The notes below the pieces were generated by a model. It saw only the letters and a list, made by a program, of their open reading frames with translations, ran no database searches and was not told where the DNA came from. A DNA stretch of 64,000 nucleotides from Isoetes taiwanensis (lineage: Eukaryota; Streptophyta; Lycopodiopsida; Isoetales; Isoetaceae): NCBI GenBank assembly GCA_021234155.1, contig JAJEKV010000131.1:1078380-1142379 (forward strand), in the 5' to 3' direction. Position 1 is the stretch's first letter, and each line of letters starts with the position of its first letter. Below, in pieces: positions 33,479 through 44,765 of the stretch. The translations under genes were made by a program, and so were the position numbers.

Positions 33479-34520
33479 TTAGTCACTATCTGTTGTGTGC
33501 GTGTCTGGAACAGCATCTGTTTGTGGATGTGCACTTTCTGTTGTATGAAATGTTTTGAGGCGAAAGCCATTAACCAGTGTAGGTAATGGAGTGCCATCTA
33601 ACTCAGCCAGTTGAAAAACGCTGGGTCGAACCACTTGAACAATTTGATAAGGGCCAAGCCAACGAAACTTAAGTTTACCCGGAAAAGTTTTGTACCGAGA
33701 ATCATAAAGAAGAACCAAATCTCCTTCGTTGAATGTTTTTTGTCTTCACCGTTTGTCATGTAAGGATTTTTGCAACATTGTCCATGAAGAACACGAATAT
33801 AAGCATCTCTTCTAAGTTCATCCAATTGTTCCAATTGATAAACCCTTTCTTTGAGTGCAAAGAAAGTGGATTATGGGCGAGCTTGCTTGAAAACGGAGTG
33901 TTGGAAGTATGTATTCAAACGGCATGAGAGCTTCTTGACCATAAACCAATTTGAAAGGGGTGTGACCTGTAGCTATTTTGAAACAAGTATTGTAAGCCCA
34001 AAGAACAGTAGGAAGCTTGTTTTGCGGTCATGTCGGTCGAAGCGGCACAAATTTTCTTGAGAATTGTGACCAGAGTTTTGTTGGTGCTTTCAGCCAAACC
34101 ATTCCCTCGAGGATAGTAAGGTGTGCTCTTGTGATGATGTATCGGGGAGATAATCCGCTCCTTGATGGTGTGATTGATAAAATGGACACCACGATCACCC
34201 ACTCAAATCGGGGCAGTCAATCACGGATGATTTGTTGATAGATGATTTTGGCGGCCTGGCCGCAGTTGTTGTCCGGAAGCGCAAGCTTCCCCATTTGATA
34301 GCCGTAGTCGCTGAGAACCGAGAATGTAGCGGCACGGTGTGCCGCTAGAGAGGATCGATGGGTCCCACAAAATCCATTCCCCATTTGCTGAAGGGAAGTG
34401 GCGCGGCAACCGGCGCCAAAGGAAGAGCCGCGTCACGGGTCGGCCCCACACGCCGCAAGCATCACACGCATAAGGCGTGGGCGAGAGCGCCTTTAAAAAG
34501 CGGGGGCCAAAAATAAGCAA
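33479..34520 (-). pseudogene. integrase of element B
   Basis: On the minus strand, YACDACGVWGR (zinc-finger end) lies near 34,460 and EWILWDP follows. The core has DRGVHFINHTIKE and STPYYPRGNGLAESTNKTL, whose last block holds the catalytic Glu region. The C-terminus carries the GPY/F-type motif GKLKFRWLGPYQIVQV and NGFRLKTFH. Three or more frameshifts. Integrase inserts the cDNA into the genome. No chromodomain follows, unlike element A. Confidence 0.85.
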
Positions 34521-34879
34521 AGAAGAAGGATTTTATGCGGCCGCGGGTGTTCCATGAAAATGACCACCACCCAGCCCTTCATGGGCTTCTCGAACAATAT
34601 CCGGACCTCATGAGGGAGAACACGCCGGGCTGATTGTATCCTTACCCTTTTGTAAAGATGGCCTGCAACCATGGTGTGTAGTCACCACCTCGCGAGAAAT
34701 TGATGGCACGGATTGTCGCTATCGAGAGAGAGCGCGGGCGCCCTCGCGGGAAGAGCTCGTGAGGAGATACCGCTGAAAGTCATGAAACCAATGAGGTGTT
34801 GCCGCGACCGTAAAGAGTTGAGCTGCCGAAAGGCGCCCGAGACTCAAAGGGAGGGATCATCCGTGTGATGCGGAAAGAT

Positions 34880-35981
34880 AATCCGACAACATGAGATTTG
34901 CCTCTGCCTTGTGAACAATTTCAAAAGGTGCAAATTTTGCATGAGGACCCAACGAGCAATGCGCCCGGGGGCTGGATTTGTTGATCAAGTAAAGAAGTGC
35001 CCGTGGTCAACAAAGAATTTGATTTGATCGCCCAAAAGATAGTGACGGAAGCGTTGGGCCAGAAAAATTAAACCCAAGGCTTCTCGCCTGCGGGCGTGAA
35101 AGTTCGCGTTTCAGCGTAATTGAGTTCCTACCGGGCGAAGCGTTTGGTTTGTCGCAGCGCATCATATTCTTGAGAAAGAACAGCTCCAAATAGCAAAGGC
35201 CGAGACATCGACATGGACATGAAAGGGCTTGTCCCATTGAGGAGGAACAAGAACCGGCCTCGAAAAGCCAAGAGCTTCAACTGTTGAAAGCAAGATCCTT
35301 TTGGGAATTCCAAGCCCGTGGGATTCATCACCCGTGAGTTTATGAATGGGATGCAATGGTCGAAGAGTCCGGGGAATGAAGGTGGAGTAATAATTGACCT
35401 TACCCAAGAAAGAGCGTTTCCTTTTATATTGGCCAGGTGCTTGAGCCTTGAGCACACAAAATTGATTTTGGCGTGATCCGTGGTGATACCTGCTTTCGAC
35501 CACATGTCCCAAATGCACACCCTCAAGTGACGCAAAAGGTGCATTTCTGGATTGAGACTAATGCCTACTCATCACATTTCTAAAAGACAAAGTTCCAATT
35601 TATCCAAATGGTCAGCCATGGAACTCAGGGCGAGAAGTCATCTTGAAAAATTTGCAAGAAGGGATTTTCCTTCATAAAATCATGAAAACCGAGAGCATGA
35701 TACGCTGAAACGGGATGGAGAGTTTGATAATCCAAAAGGAACCACCTTGTGGCAAAAAAGTGACTTTTACCTGGTGGTGAAGGTAGTCTTGAGTTGATCG
35801 CCTTCTTTGATTGAGATCTGACAGCCGAAAAACCATCCATGAAGGAGTACATCTCATGTCCAAAGAACCTCTTCCGCAACCCCGTGCCGCGGAAGGGAAG
35901 GGGGAAAATGATCACGCTCGTGGCCTGATTGAGTTTTCGTAGTCCACACAAACGCGATCTTACCATTGTGTTTGAGTGCAA
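34880..35981 (-). pseudogene. reverse transcriptase and RNase H of element B
   Basis: Minus-strand frames give RKLNQATSVIIFPLPF and GHEMYSFMDGFSAV (RT palm, first Asp) near 35,800-35,940, then IFQDDF near 35,630 where the YxDD block belongs. The thumb reads SFLGKVNYYSTFIP. RNase H opens with PFHVHVDVSAFAIW, and further down, in shifted frames, ELNYAE and PGRIARWVL appear. The order and spacing are complete but frames break repeatedly. Confidence 0.8.
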
Positions 35982-36678
35982 TGACCATGGGGCTCACCCA
36001 CTGAGAATGTTTGACCTCATAGATCAAAACCCTGTGAGCGAGTTTGTCAATTTCGCCTTGACGCGATCCCGCAATTGGGGGTTGAGCCAGATCGCCATTG
36101 CTAGATCGGCGTGCATCGAACTTGGTAGGAATGGTGAGTTTCCCAAGGTTTTGTTGATCCCAAGATCTCAGAGCTCGGTGAAAAATGTGTTTGAACTTTT
36201 GAAAAGCGACGGCCTCAGTACGATAGGGTGTGGGAAGATTGGCAAAGAATCCGGACAGGCTGATTGTTGCCTACGCCCACAATCCTACGTCAGAGTCCGA
36301 ATATGGGGATAACTTCCATGTCCCGACAATATGAGCAGGAGGTTGAAGCATAACAGATGCTCGTCAAGGCAGAAAAAGAGAGGTTGCCGAAGCTCTCGCT
36401 GCAGGTTGCTTCATGACGTACTTCCACGTGAGCCGCCAGGAGGTTCAAATACCTGAAAAGTGATCAACACGCTGGATTCGCCATTGCAAGGAGCCGTAAG
36501 GGTCAAGCAAAGCAGCCACAAAGTCCCCCGACAAGAGTCATTTCTCCCAAGGATCGATACTCTGGTAGGATGACGAGGCACGGCAGTGGAGCCCGAACTT
36601 GATAAATATTCGGCGTCCTCGTGAGTCGGTGTTGAGAGAGGGGTTCAAAGATTGCCGACGGAAATGATTTTGCCCGCT

Positions 36679-37681
36679 TCAAGTCCATGGTGGCATTGAG
36701 GTGACCATCGCGATGACTAACATCCGCGGCTCCAATGAATGCTCTTGGCCTGGCGGGAGGAAGGTCTCGCCGACCAACATTTCATAATCACCGGATCTTC
36801 CAGCCTTCCAAACACCAAATTCCAAGGGGAATCTGAGATCACCTATGTTGATGTGAAGAAGAGGCGTTGACGCTTTGAGGTTCGCCGATATGGCCATTGG
36901 CCAATTTGATGTCATATGGGGCACCTATAGAGTTGTTTGATGCCATTAGAGGAAATTTGAGATCTCATTTCATCCCCATAAGAATCCTCCAATGGAATGG
37001 CTACCCACTATTAACACGCAATTAATGCGTTACTTTCAACTTCATTGTTGTTTTTTTCCCATAACTTTTTGATCCACTTGTCAAAATGTTATGTGTTCGC
37101 GTTTGTTGCATTAGATGAATGAAAAGATCTTTCCAATGATATATGGTTATGATGTATTTCAATATGGTCATATCGTTAACCTTAAAAAATATGATTTTTT
37201 GCTTATTTCATATATATTTATATCGTAAAAAGATGTATGAATGGGTTATCACTAGATAGATCTTGTGAAGACGAACCCATTGCTACAAAAGTTTTTGAAT
37301 CGAGTTCTCGGATCAAAAGTTATAATGAAAAAATGATACTACGTGGTTAGTTGCAACTCCATTAATTACGAGCTGCCACATAATAATACGAATGAGATAT
37401 AACGGAGCTCTTCTTTATTGGACAAGCAAAAAGCCGACATGGCATTTTAAGCATCCCTTAATGGGACAAATGTGATCTCATTTTTCCTCTAATGCCATTT
37501 GTTTGCGGAGTTTATCCGCATGAGATTGACCGCTACCTCCATCAATTTGAACATGATTGACTTGTTGATTGCCCACCGTGGTATGGACCGTGGAGTAGAG
37601 GTAGCAACAGCCCCAATCAAAAACAAATGGGAGTGGTAATCGGTCCTTGAGAGCAGGACGAAGTTTCAAAATTGCAGCCAA
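36679..37681 (-). pseudogene. protease region of element B, split by a MITE
   Basis: On the minus strand VNHVQIDGGSGQSHADKLRK (right of the insertion) corresponds to the plant retropepsin block with the D-G-G/S active-site loop. Left of the insertion, NWPMAISANLKASTP, HINIGDLRFPLEF and GDYEMLVGETFL correspond to the flap and the final DYxMLLGRPWL block. The 559-bp insertion (36,940-37,498) sits exactly between the two halves. Confidence 0.75.
36940..37498. mobile_element. 559-bp MITE inside element B protease
   Basis: Terminal inverted repeats: ATGCCATTAGAGGAAA at the left and, reversed, ATGGCATTAGAGGAAA at the right; similarity extends to about 30 bp (TGAGATC(T/A)CATTT). It is flanked by TTGTTTG at 36,933-36,939 and 37,499-37,505. 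The body is very AT-rich compared with the GC-rich host element and codes for nothing. The 7-bp duplication leaves the superfamily open (hAT normally 8, Mutator 9). Confidence 0.85.
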
Positions 37682-38629
37682 GCTTAAAGGAATTTTTGAT
37701 TTTGGCTAGTCCTCTTGGAGTTCCGAGGCACATGAGAAAAAGGATCGGCTGGATCCACAAAAGAGGAGTCTCGTGGTAAGGAAGCAAAGAACTTTTTGAG
37801 TAGGTCAACCTCCGCAAATGATATTGGGATATGTCCGAGAGCGTGGAGGTTGAGACGGAAGGTGCGCCTTGTCGTTGTTGAGCTCTCGTGGTGGCATGGA
37901 CATTAGCCAACGCGTAAGGCCTTCAAAGCAGCCTTGCATGAGGTTCAAAATGCTTTGGCGAACTTTAGGCATGACATTCGCATGAGTTTCTCCAAGTCCG
38001 GTGCAAAATGGACCTTTTGTCTTCGCCAAGATGAGGAATGGCGTCGATTGTAAAGGCAGGTTGCGCCATTAGGAATAATGGTTAAGGGACGGACGCCCTG
38101 GTCCGGCATGAAACTAAACCAACCCATTTGATGGTCGGACTAGAGGATTAAGAGCCTGAAAAATTTCTTCCTGTAGTTTGTTGATCCATCCGAGGTTGAT
38201 TGGCGTGAGCTGGTTGATAAGCGTGATTCTTCGCCAGCGAGGTGGCTTCCGGCGAACTGACGCCGCCTTGTTTGCCATTAGCAATCCGGAGTTGGTAAGC
38301 CGTGAGGCGACCGATGTGGTCTGATTGGTGCCAAGAAGCTGCACCTGAACTTGGGGAGTTGAGGACACGCCGTGGTGGTATGACCCCATTTGACAAAGGA
38401 TAACACCGAAGCCAAGGATCAAAAGGAGAACGTGTGTTGGGTCCCCGTTGTTGCTCCCTGCTTGCGATAGAGTTGATTGGGTTGCGCTCGGCAGTGGTGG
38501 CTGCCGATATGGCGTTGGTGCTGGTGGGTGTTGTTTGCACTTCTGATAAACCATCTTGTTGGGCGGAAAGGTGTAGGATGAGGCGAGTGCATTCTTCCGC
38601 GGGCATGATTGCACATGTTAAAAATAAGT
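37682..38629 (-). pseudogene. gag-protease linker region of element B
   Basis: Protein-like minus-strand frames without a recognised domain (for example QHPPAPTPYRQPPLPSATQS near 38,540), rich in Pro, Ser, Asn and Gln as in gag C-terminal regions. A clear CCHC zinc knuckle was not found. Confidence 0.4.
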
Positions 38630-39730
38630 TTAAATGAGGCCCATTGGTGGAGTTGCACTCATTCGCCAAGTGGCCTTGATATTTGCGATATGGCACCAGA
38701 TCCGACTGCGGGCCAGGATTGGCGCGGTTGAGGTTGAACAAACCATCAGGGGAACCGCGACGGAGTGGAATGAAAGGGAGTTCCCGCAAGAGCCACACCA
38801 CGGAGGAAAACATTGATCGAGTGATTGACAAGATCGATAGCCTGCTCCAAAGTCTTCGTAGGTGTATTCGGTCATGAGTCCGATAGGCTGGAGGAAGTCC
38901 TTGGAGAAACCAGACTAAGATCCGCTCTCGTGGGGTACTCCCTTGAGTTTGCCGAAAGTGAATGTGAAGACGGTCCGCAAAAATCCCGGAGACTCCGTGG
39001 GCTCTTGTTGAAGGTCATTGAGTTGCTTGAGATGAAGTTGATCATCATCCGTGGTCCCATATTGAGAAAGAAAAGCAGTTTTCATTTCGGACCAATCTTG
39101 TTTCCAAAGTGGCTTTGTTGGACATGAGCCATTGATGAGGGAGCCACGCAATGTGGTGGAAAAGATGTGGAATTTCAGTTGAGGTTGCGCATGACCATTC
39201 GTGACAGCCGAGCCTCAAATTCTTCCATGTGGGCCCGAGCACTTTGGTCTAAAGGTTTGCCTTTTAGGGTTGCCAAAGGTGGGATAAGTCAAGCTTAAGG
39301 GTCTGAAGGTAGAGGTAAAAGTGCCGGGCTGGACGAACATGATAGTGAGGATATTGAGGTGGAGTTTGAGGGGGTATGGTTGCCGGAAAGACCCCACCGG
39401 GGGTGGCCGAGGTGGGGGTACCGGAGGTGCCTGATCATTGGGTTTGAGGTCCGTAAGATTGTAAACAGAAGAAGAGCGGGAAAGGTAGGGAAGGGAAAAC
39501 TCGGGAGGAGCAAAAGAGACATGTGGATATCCCCGCTTCACCCGTGAGGGAGATGATGGTTGTGAAGGCAGAGGCGATGGGCCGTAAGAGTGATGGATGA
39601 AGGCATGTTCGGGGTATGAAAGTAAGATTGAGCAGTGAGCCGATAAGGCTCCGACAGTGATGAGGAGATCCAGGTCGTGGAGCAATGTTTGCACGCTTGA
39701 GGTGGAGAATTTGGACGAGAGACATGACAC
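38630..39730 (-). pseudogene. gag: gag of element B
   Basis: The minus strand starts with a Pro/Ser-rich segment (39,215-39,730) and then carries the retrotransposon gag core in a frame at 38,915-39,151: LWKQDWSEMKTAFLSQYGTT and LKQLNDLQQEPTESPGFL. These match the W-x-x-F-x-x-x-F and Q-x-x-x-E-S blocks of Ty3/gypsy capsid proteins. The frame is interrupted by shifts on both sides. It lies directly downstream of the primer-binding site in the element's orientation. Confidence 0.75.
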
Positions 39731-39916
39731 GGTAGGGGTGGGTGGCCCGACCGAGCCCTAGACCTAATGTGGCCTCCTCAATGTCATCAAGCAGATCCAT
39801 ACATGTCAAACAAATTTCCGCCGATGATGGCGCCCAATCGAGACGCCAGTTGGGAAAGAAGAAGTTCTTCTGGCGTGAAGTTTGGACGGACATGGCGGCG
39901 AGAAGAAGGGGAAAAA

Positions 39917-39936
39917 CGAATCCCCGGCAGCGGCGG
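39917..39936 (-). promoter_or_regulatory. primer-binding site of element B
   Basis: On the minus strand the LTR end is followed at once by CCGCCGCTGCCGGGGATTCG. This fits the GCCGTTGCCGGGGA core used by plant elements primed with tRNA-Asp, with one mismatch in the core. Confidence 0.7.
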
Positions 39937-40530
39937 TGTTTGAGGGTGCGGGTTCGGGGAACTCCTGCAAGACAGCCCTCTGTGAGGACCCTTGATCTAA
40001 CAGGAGAATCCGGGGAGACTATGTCACGCGGGATTTGCAAGAAAAGAACAAGAAGAAGAAAACGGAACGAGGAAAAGAACAATGAGAGGAAAATGATATG
40101 CTTCCTTGATATCACCGATGAACATACATGAGCTCTCGCATGATTGAGAGAAGAAAGAGACAAGACTCAAAACTCATCTAGCCCTCATATGCTAGCTCTA
40201 CTCATATATATAGTACAATGGTGGCCTCTGGCCCAATATAGACACTCGGTGATCTCGCCCGACTCGGAAGGAGGCCTGATTTCAAGAATGTTGGCGGTGC
40301 TCTTGAAATGCCTAGAATCACGCCCACGCCGACATCGCGTCGCGGTGACGGTCATCACTTGTCTGAGCCGCACCTCTTGTTGACGGGACGCTTGAGGGCT
40401 TTGACCGCGTGGTCTTGCTGGTCTTCTGTGAGCCTTTGATGGCTGACCCATGCCTGTCTGTGGATCCTTGAGCTTGACCTGGTCCGTTGTATGCATGAAT
40501 AGTCCTGAACCATGAGGCACAGGACTAACA
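39937..40530 (-). repeat. 5' LTR of element B
   Basis: A 594-bp partner of the repeat at 28,960-29,560, bounded by TGTTTGAGGGTGCGGG and AGGACTAACA, and followed by the target duplication CTTTT. Confidence 0.93.
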
Positions 40531-40602
40531 CTTTTCACTAAGGTTTTCCTATGATTTCGAGATGTATTCAAATGGATGTACTAATGCTGCACCATTTCTG
40601 AG

Positions 40603-40800
40603 CCATTGATTTTAGCTTTTTTTTTTTCAATGGTCAACAACCAATGGCTCACAACAAAAGCCCTTTTATTGTGCGTGTGGTGCATAATGGGCACATGAAG
40701 GGCCATTGATTTTAGCCTTTTTTTCTAATGGTCAACAACCAATGGCTCACAACAAAAGCCCTCTTTTTGTGTGTGTGGTGCATAATGGGCACATGAAGGG
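40603..40800 (+). repeat. tandem duplication, two units of about 100 bp
   Basis: CCATTGATTTTAGC starts at 40,603 and again at 40,703. Both units contain AATGGTCAACAACCAATGGC and end GCACATGAAGGG. They differ mainly in homopolymer length. Each unit also has a short internal inverted repeat, AACCAATGG / CCATTG. Confidence 0.92.
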
Positions 40801-41513
40801 CTTGAAGGGCGCATGTAGTGCGGTTCCCAAGCAACACATTTCTTATTATAACTTTTTGATCCGAGCTCGTTTGAGATGATTTTTATTGCGTTGGAAAGCT
40901 CTCTCCGAGATCTTTTTGATAGTGTATGATATGGATATGTTTGATTAAGTTATCTATGCTAAAACAGCAATTTTTTGGCCGGGTTTGGTAGGCTTTCACA
41001 TCCTACCAGCTGATTAATACAGGATTGCGCTATTGGATATTGTTTTATGGCTCATTCCGAATGAAGCTTGCAAAAAATTACCATGCATTTTTAGATTTTG
41101 AGGCAGTTATTAAGCAAATTCCAAGGCTTCTAGATCCTTGTGCTAACAAGCAAAAAAGTTTCCCACTTTGGTTTCTCGCCACAAGAATCCATGGAGGCCA
41201 AAGGCTGCTGTTAAATTCCAGTTGAAAAATGTTTGTGTATGGGTGTTGCAAACTTTATGACTTTCAGAATAATGGGATCAATCTGCTCTATCTTTATGGT
41301 AACTTTTACTTAAATGTTCTATTTGTTTTATTGTGATCAAATTCAAAAGCTACAGGTGATAAAAGCCTCAAATGAATTCTAGTTTTTTTCTGGTTTGCAT
41401 TCTAAAATTTTTGTCACACCCGGGGGGGGTGACATCCCTAAGCCCCGACATCCCTAAGCCCCGAAGGGGCCAAAAAACTTTTTTTGCAACACAAACCATT
41501 AACATCCCACATA

Positions 41514-42056
41514 TAAAAATTAAATCCCCCAACACATAACAACCAACACATAACAACCATTGACATTAACAACCAACACATAACTTCATGACTTTAATTA
41601 ACACAATCATTGGGTCCAACACATTTAAATTAAAATTCCCCTTAAACCCCCTTTGGTTTGGGTGCATATTCACACGGGGGGTGACTCCGGGCGACGAGAG
41701 TTGTTGGATAGGCATATTCACCCCTTATTCCTTAATCTACACCGTACGTAAAGTTCCTCGTTTGTGGGGTATGCAAGTACAAAATTTGCTATACTGTATA
41801 ACAAGATTCGCAAAATACTATAAGATTTCAAGCGGAATACTATATGATGTTGATTTCGTACGTGCAAAATACAATTATGAGGGCTCTCGCTGCCCTAAGT
41901 CACCCCACGTGTGAATATGCACCCAAACCAAAGGGGGTTTAAGGGGGATTTTAATTTAAAGGTGTTGGACCCAATGATTGTGTTAATTAAAGTCATGAAG
42001 TTATGTGTTGGTTGTTAATGTCAATGGTTGTTATGTGTTGGGGGATTTAATTTTTA
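41514..42056. mobile_element. 543-bp foldback element with long terminal inverted repeats
   Basis: The left arm (41,514 to about 41,685) begins TAAAAATTAAATCCCCCAAC. The right arm (about 41,905 to 42,056) is its reverse complement with very few differences, including CCTTAAACCCCCTTTGG and GTGCATATTCACACG near the loop. The left arm carries an extra 14-bp tandem copy of CAACACATAACAAC. The roughly 220-bp centre codes for nothing recognisable. No clear target duplication. Just upstream is a G-rich, duplicated GACATCCCTAAGCCCC stretch that may be part of a larger original element. Confidence 0.88.
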
Positions 42057-44214
42057 AGAAAAATGCCTGGCAAAAAATCTGGAATCCTGATAAGAAACAT
42101 ATTAAGACTTCGAGTTTAAACAAAGGCAAGACATTTACGGCCAAGACATCGTCAATATCAAGGAACTAAAGAATTTAGCTAAAGCTGAAGATCCAGCCCT
42201 GCTATAGATGGGTTTTCATCAGGCTGCCTACAGAAAAAAAAGGGGGAAAGAATCCTAACGTCATACCTGAAGCTCAGCTTTGTCATGCCTACCGGATGGC
42301 TTTAATCTCTCTCACAAAACCAAAGATGCCAGTAAATCTGTAAGAGCCATGATGGTGCCAAAGATTAGAACCCATTGTTTGCTATCTGAAAGAAGCAGTG
42401 AAAATAAAGCTCCCTGCATGCCGAATTTGCATGCAGGTACAATCTGCCACCATTTCGATCCATCTCTTCATTTCGTCAAAGTCCATGCCTCCATATCCGG
42501 AAAGCCGAAACCCCATAAACCATAAACCATACTATGAAAACCTTTCCCGATTTTTGGAAATGGGTGAAAGCATGCTAGGGTGTACCATTTAAAGTTCTTT
42601 TTAGGGAGTGCAAAACTACCCAGAAAAGTACCCAGCACTGGGTACTGGGAACTTGTATAAATGTCTCAATAAACAGTATGTTTGAGGGTTAATTGATTCA
42701 TTTTAGACTCTAATAATATTGTTATCCTCTAATAGTATAGATTGACATGTTATTGACCTTCAATTCACAGTTTTTGGATTGATTTTAATGGGAAGAAAAA
42801 ATACAAAGTACCAATTTAAAAGTATCCAGTGTAGGTATTTTTGAGGGTTCCAAAAGTGGTACACCGTAGCATGCATTCACCCAAATCTGAAAATTTTTTC
42901 GGCAGTCAAGAGCCCTTTAAACCTTAGGAAACTAACTTAAAAAAAAAATCCAAAAAGTTTTCCTCTAGATCGGAAAAACCAAATTTAAACAAGAGATAAT
43001 CCATTGAAAAAGGCACATACATCTATCAGAATATGTGCAATGGCACGGTCAGGCCTAAGTAAGTAATATGGCATTCTCAATTTTTACCTCAAGCATAGGC
43101 CAAAAAGGAGGAACCAATCCTATAAAGCCATGGCTTCAAGAAGGTGATCTGTACCTTATGAAAGAACCAGACATGATTTACCAATTTGACCAAGGGCGAG
43201 GATAAAGTTGCTCAATGGCAGATGATCAACTTACAACATAAACCCATTTGGCCACTTATCCAACAAAACTTAAGCCTAAGACATGTCTACAGATATGCAA
43301 TACTGCAGTAATTCAGCTTTCAAACATAGTTTTAAGAGTGCACTGTATGTTGAAATGAAAATAAAGCAGATTATCTCAGTTATCTCTCTACCACAACCTC
43401 AAAGATATTATCACTCCACTGCCACAGTTCAGGATGACATTTGTACCTTGCCTAAAGGTGCTTGCCTCTGCTGGAATCCCAAAAAATTTGTTGCAAGCTT
43501 GGCATCTAAACTGTTGTCCCGTGATAATGCATCCTTTTTGATTTTATGGTCGTAAATTGGGCATCCCCTATGCGAACTCATCTGCAATGAAAATGGATAA
43601 GGAAAATTTTAAATACCCTTGACGTTTGAGAAAGGTTATACTTACTTTACCTCATTGCAATCCATTCTGATGATGTCCAAACCCTATAGAAATGAAGAGC
43701 AAACATAAGAGCTAATGGAAGAACAATAGTTCCATGCCATTCCGACAAATAAAAAGCAAAGAATGGTAAACAAAGTGCAAAGTATCACACTCCCTATATT
43801 TGCGCACAAACTAATAGCATTTTCCAAACTAATAATACTTGATTTCATGCTTCAGAAAAAAATCTTGCCCCAACATTTTACATCCTACCTTTTCTGGCCT
43901 TTAAAACTCCTATAGCTCAGATTCAAGGTTGACTGAGGAAGCTTCCGGTTTGATATTTTTGATGGAAAATCCAAGAGAAAGCAGTGGTGTCATTGCAAAA
44001 GCTCGACTGGTTCAACACTGAAGATCTGACGGAGGGAGCTTCCATTTGTATATTTTAGATGGAAAATCTAAGAGGTGATCGATTTAAAATTGGCATTGAA
44101 TGCCCGCAACCAGCGTCCTGCAAGGGGGATCGCGCGCAAGATGAAAGGGAACGCCGCATGCGGCGTTACATGCGGCGTTCCAGGCATGGTTCCCAACCCC
44201 ATCCTATTTTAAAA
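42057..44214. other. no gene recognised; 18-bp perfect palindrome
   Basis: Mostly AT-rich sequence without a supported gene. Near 43,950 and 44,030 the phrases GAAGCTTCC..TTTGATATTTTTGATGG and GGAGCTTCCATTTGTATATT form a weak direct repeat. AACGCCGCATGCGGCGTT at 44,150-44,167 is a perfect palindrome; a shortened copy of its first half occurs at about 63,171. Confidence 0.55.
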
Positions 44215-44765
44215 AAGAAGATAAACGTGTATTAATGTAGTGTTGGACCAGCAGACCAATAGAACGATCTAAGGGGTAGGAGGGTCGCACTGCAAAGACT
44301 TACAACATATATTTTGTCATAATTTGTTGCAAGGAGACGAAACGAACCTTTAAATTATAAAATCTTAAAACTTTTTGTGAATATTAAGTGTTAAATTAAG
44401 TAAGGGTTGGGAAATTACCTTACCATAACAAGTTATGAAATAATGGATGTGATCATAATAATTAACTTAAATATTACCTCGAGATAATTGTTAAAAATTG
44501 CATGTAGGTGCAAAATATGTACTAGGATCTCGGCGGAGCGAGAAGAGGGGGAGGCGCTCGACTAGGCGCTAACTAGGGTTTCTTGAACCCCAGGTAAGGT
44601 TCTGGCAGATCAACTGCCAGTCACTTCTCTATTCCATCCTCCACTCCAGATTTTGTTCATCCCCATAATCCAACCTCGATCCTCTCAAAAGTCACATCCG
44701 TCATTCGTCTGTCTCTCTTCCCAAAGTTCTTTCTGTCTCCCTCGCAGCCCCCATTAAATCGAAGC

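Larger units (their letters stand above)
28960..40530 (-). mobile_element. element B: 11.6-kb Ty3/gypsy (Athila/Tat-like) retrotransposon
   Basis: LTRs at 39,937-40,530 (5' end of the element) and 28,960-29,560 (3' end) are bounded by a perfect 5-bp duplication, CTTTT (28,955-28,959 and 40,531-40,535). On the minus strand the order is LTR, tRNA-Asp-like primer site, gag, protease, RT, RNase H, integrase, an additional 3' coding region, polypurine tract, LTR. There is no chromodomain. The primer site and the extra region after integrase fit the Athila/Tat branch. All coding parts are frameshifted and a MITE splits the protease. It landed 24 bp beyond the right end of element A. Confidence 0.9.
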
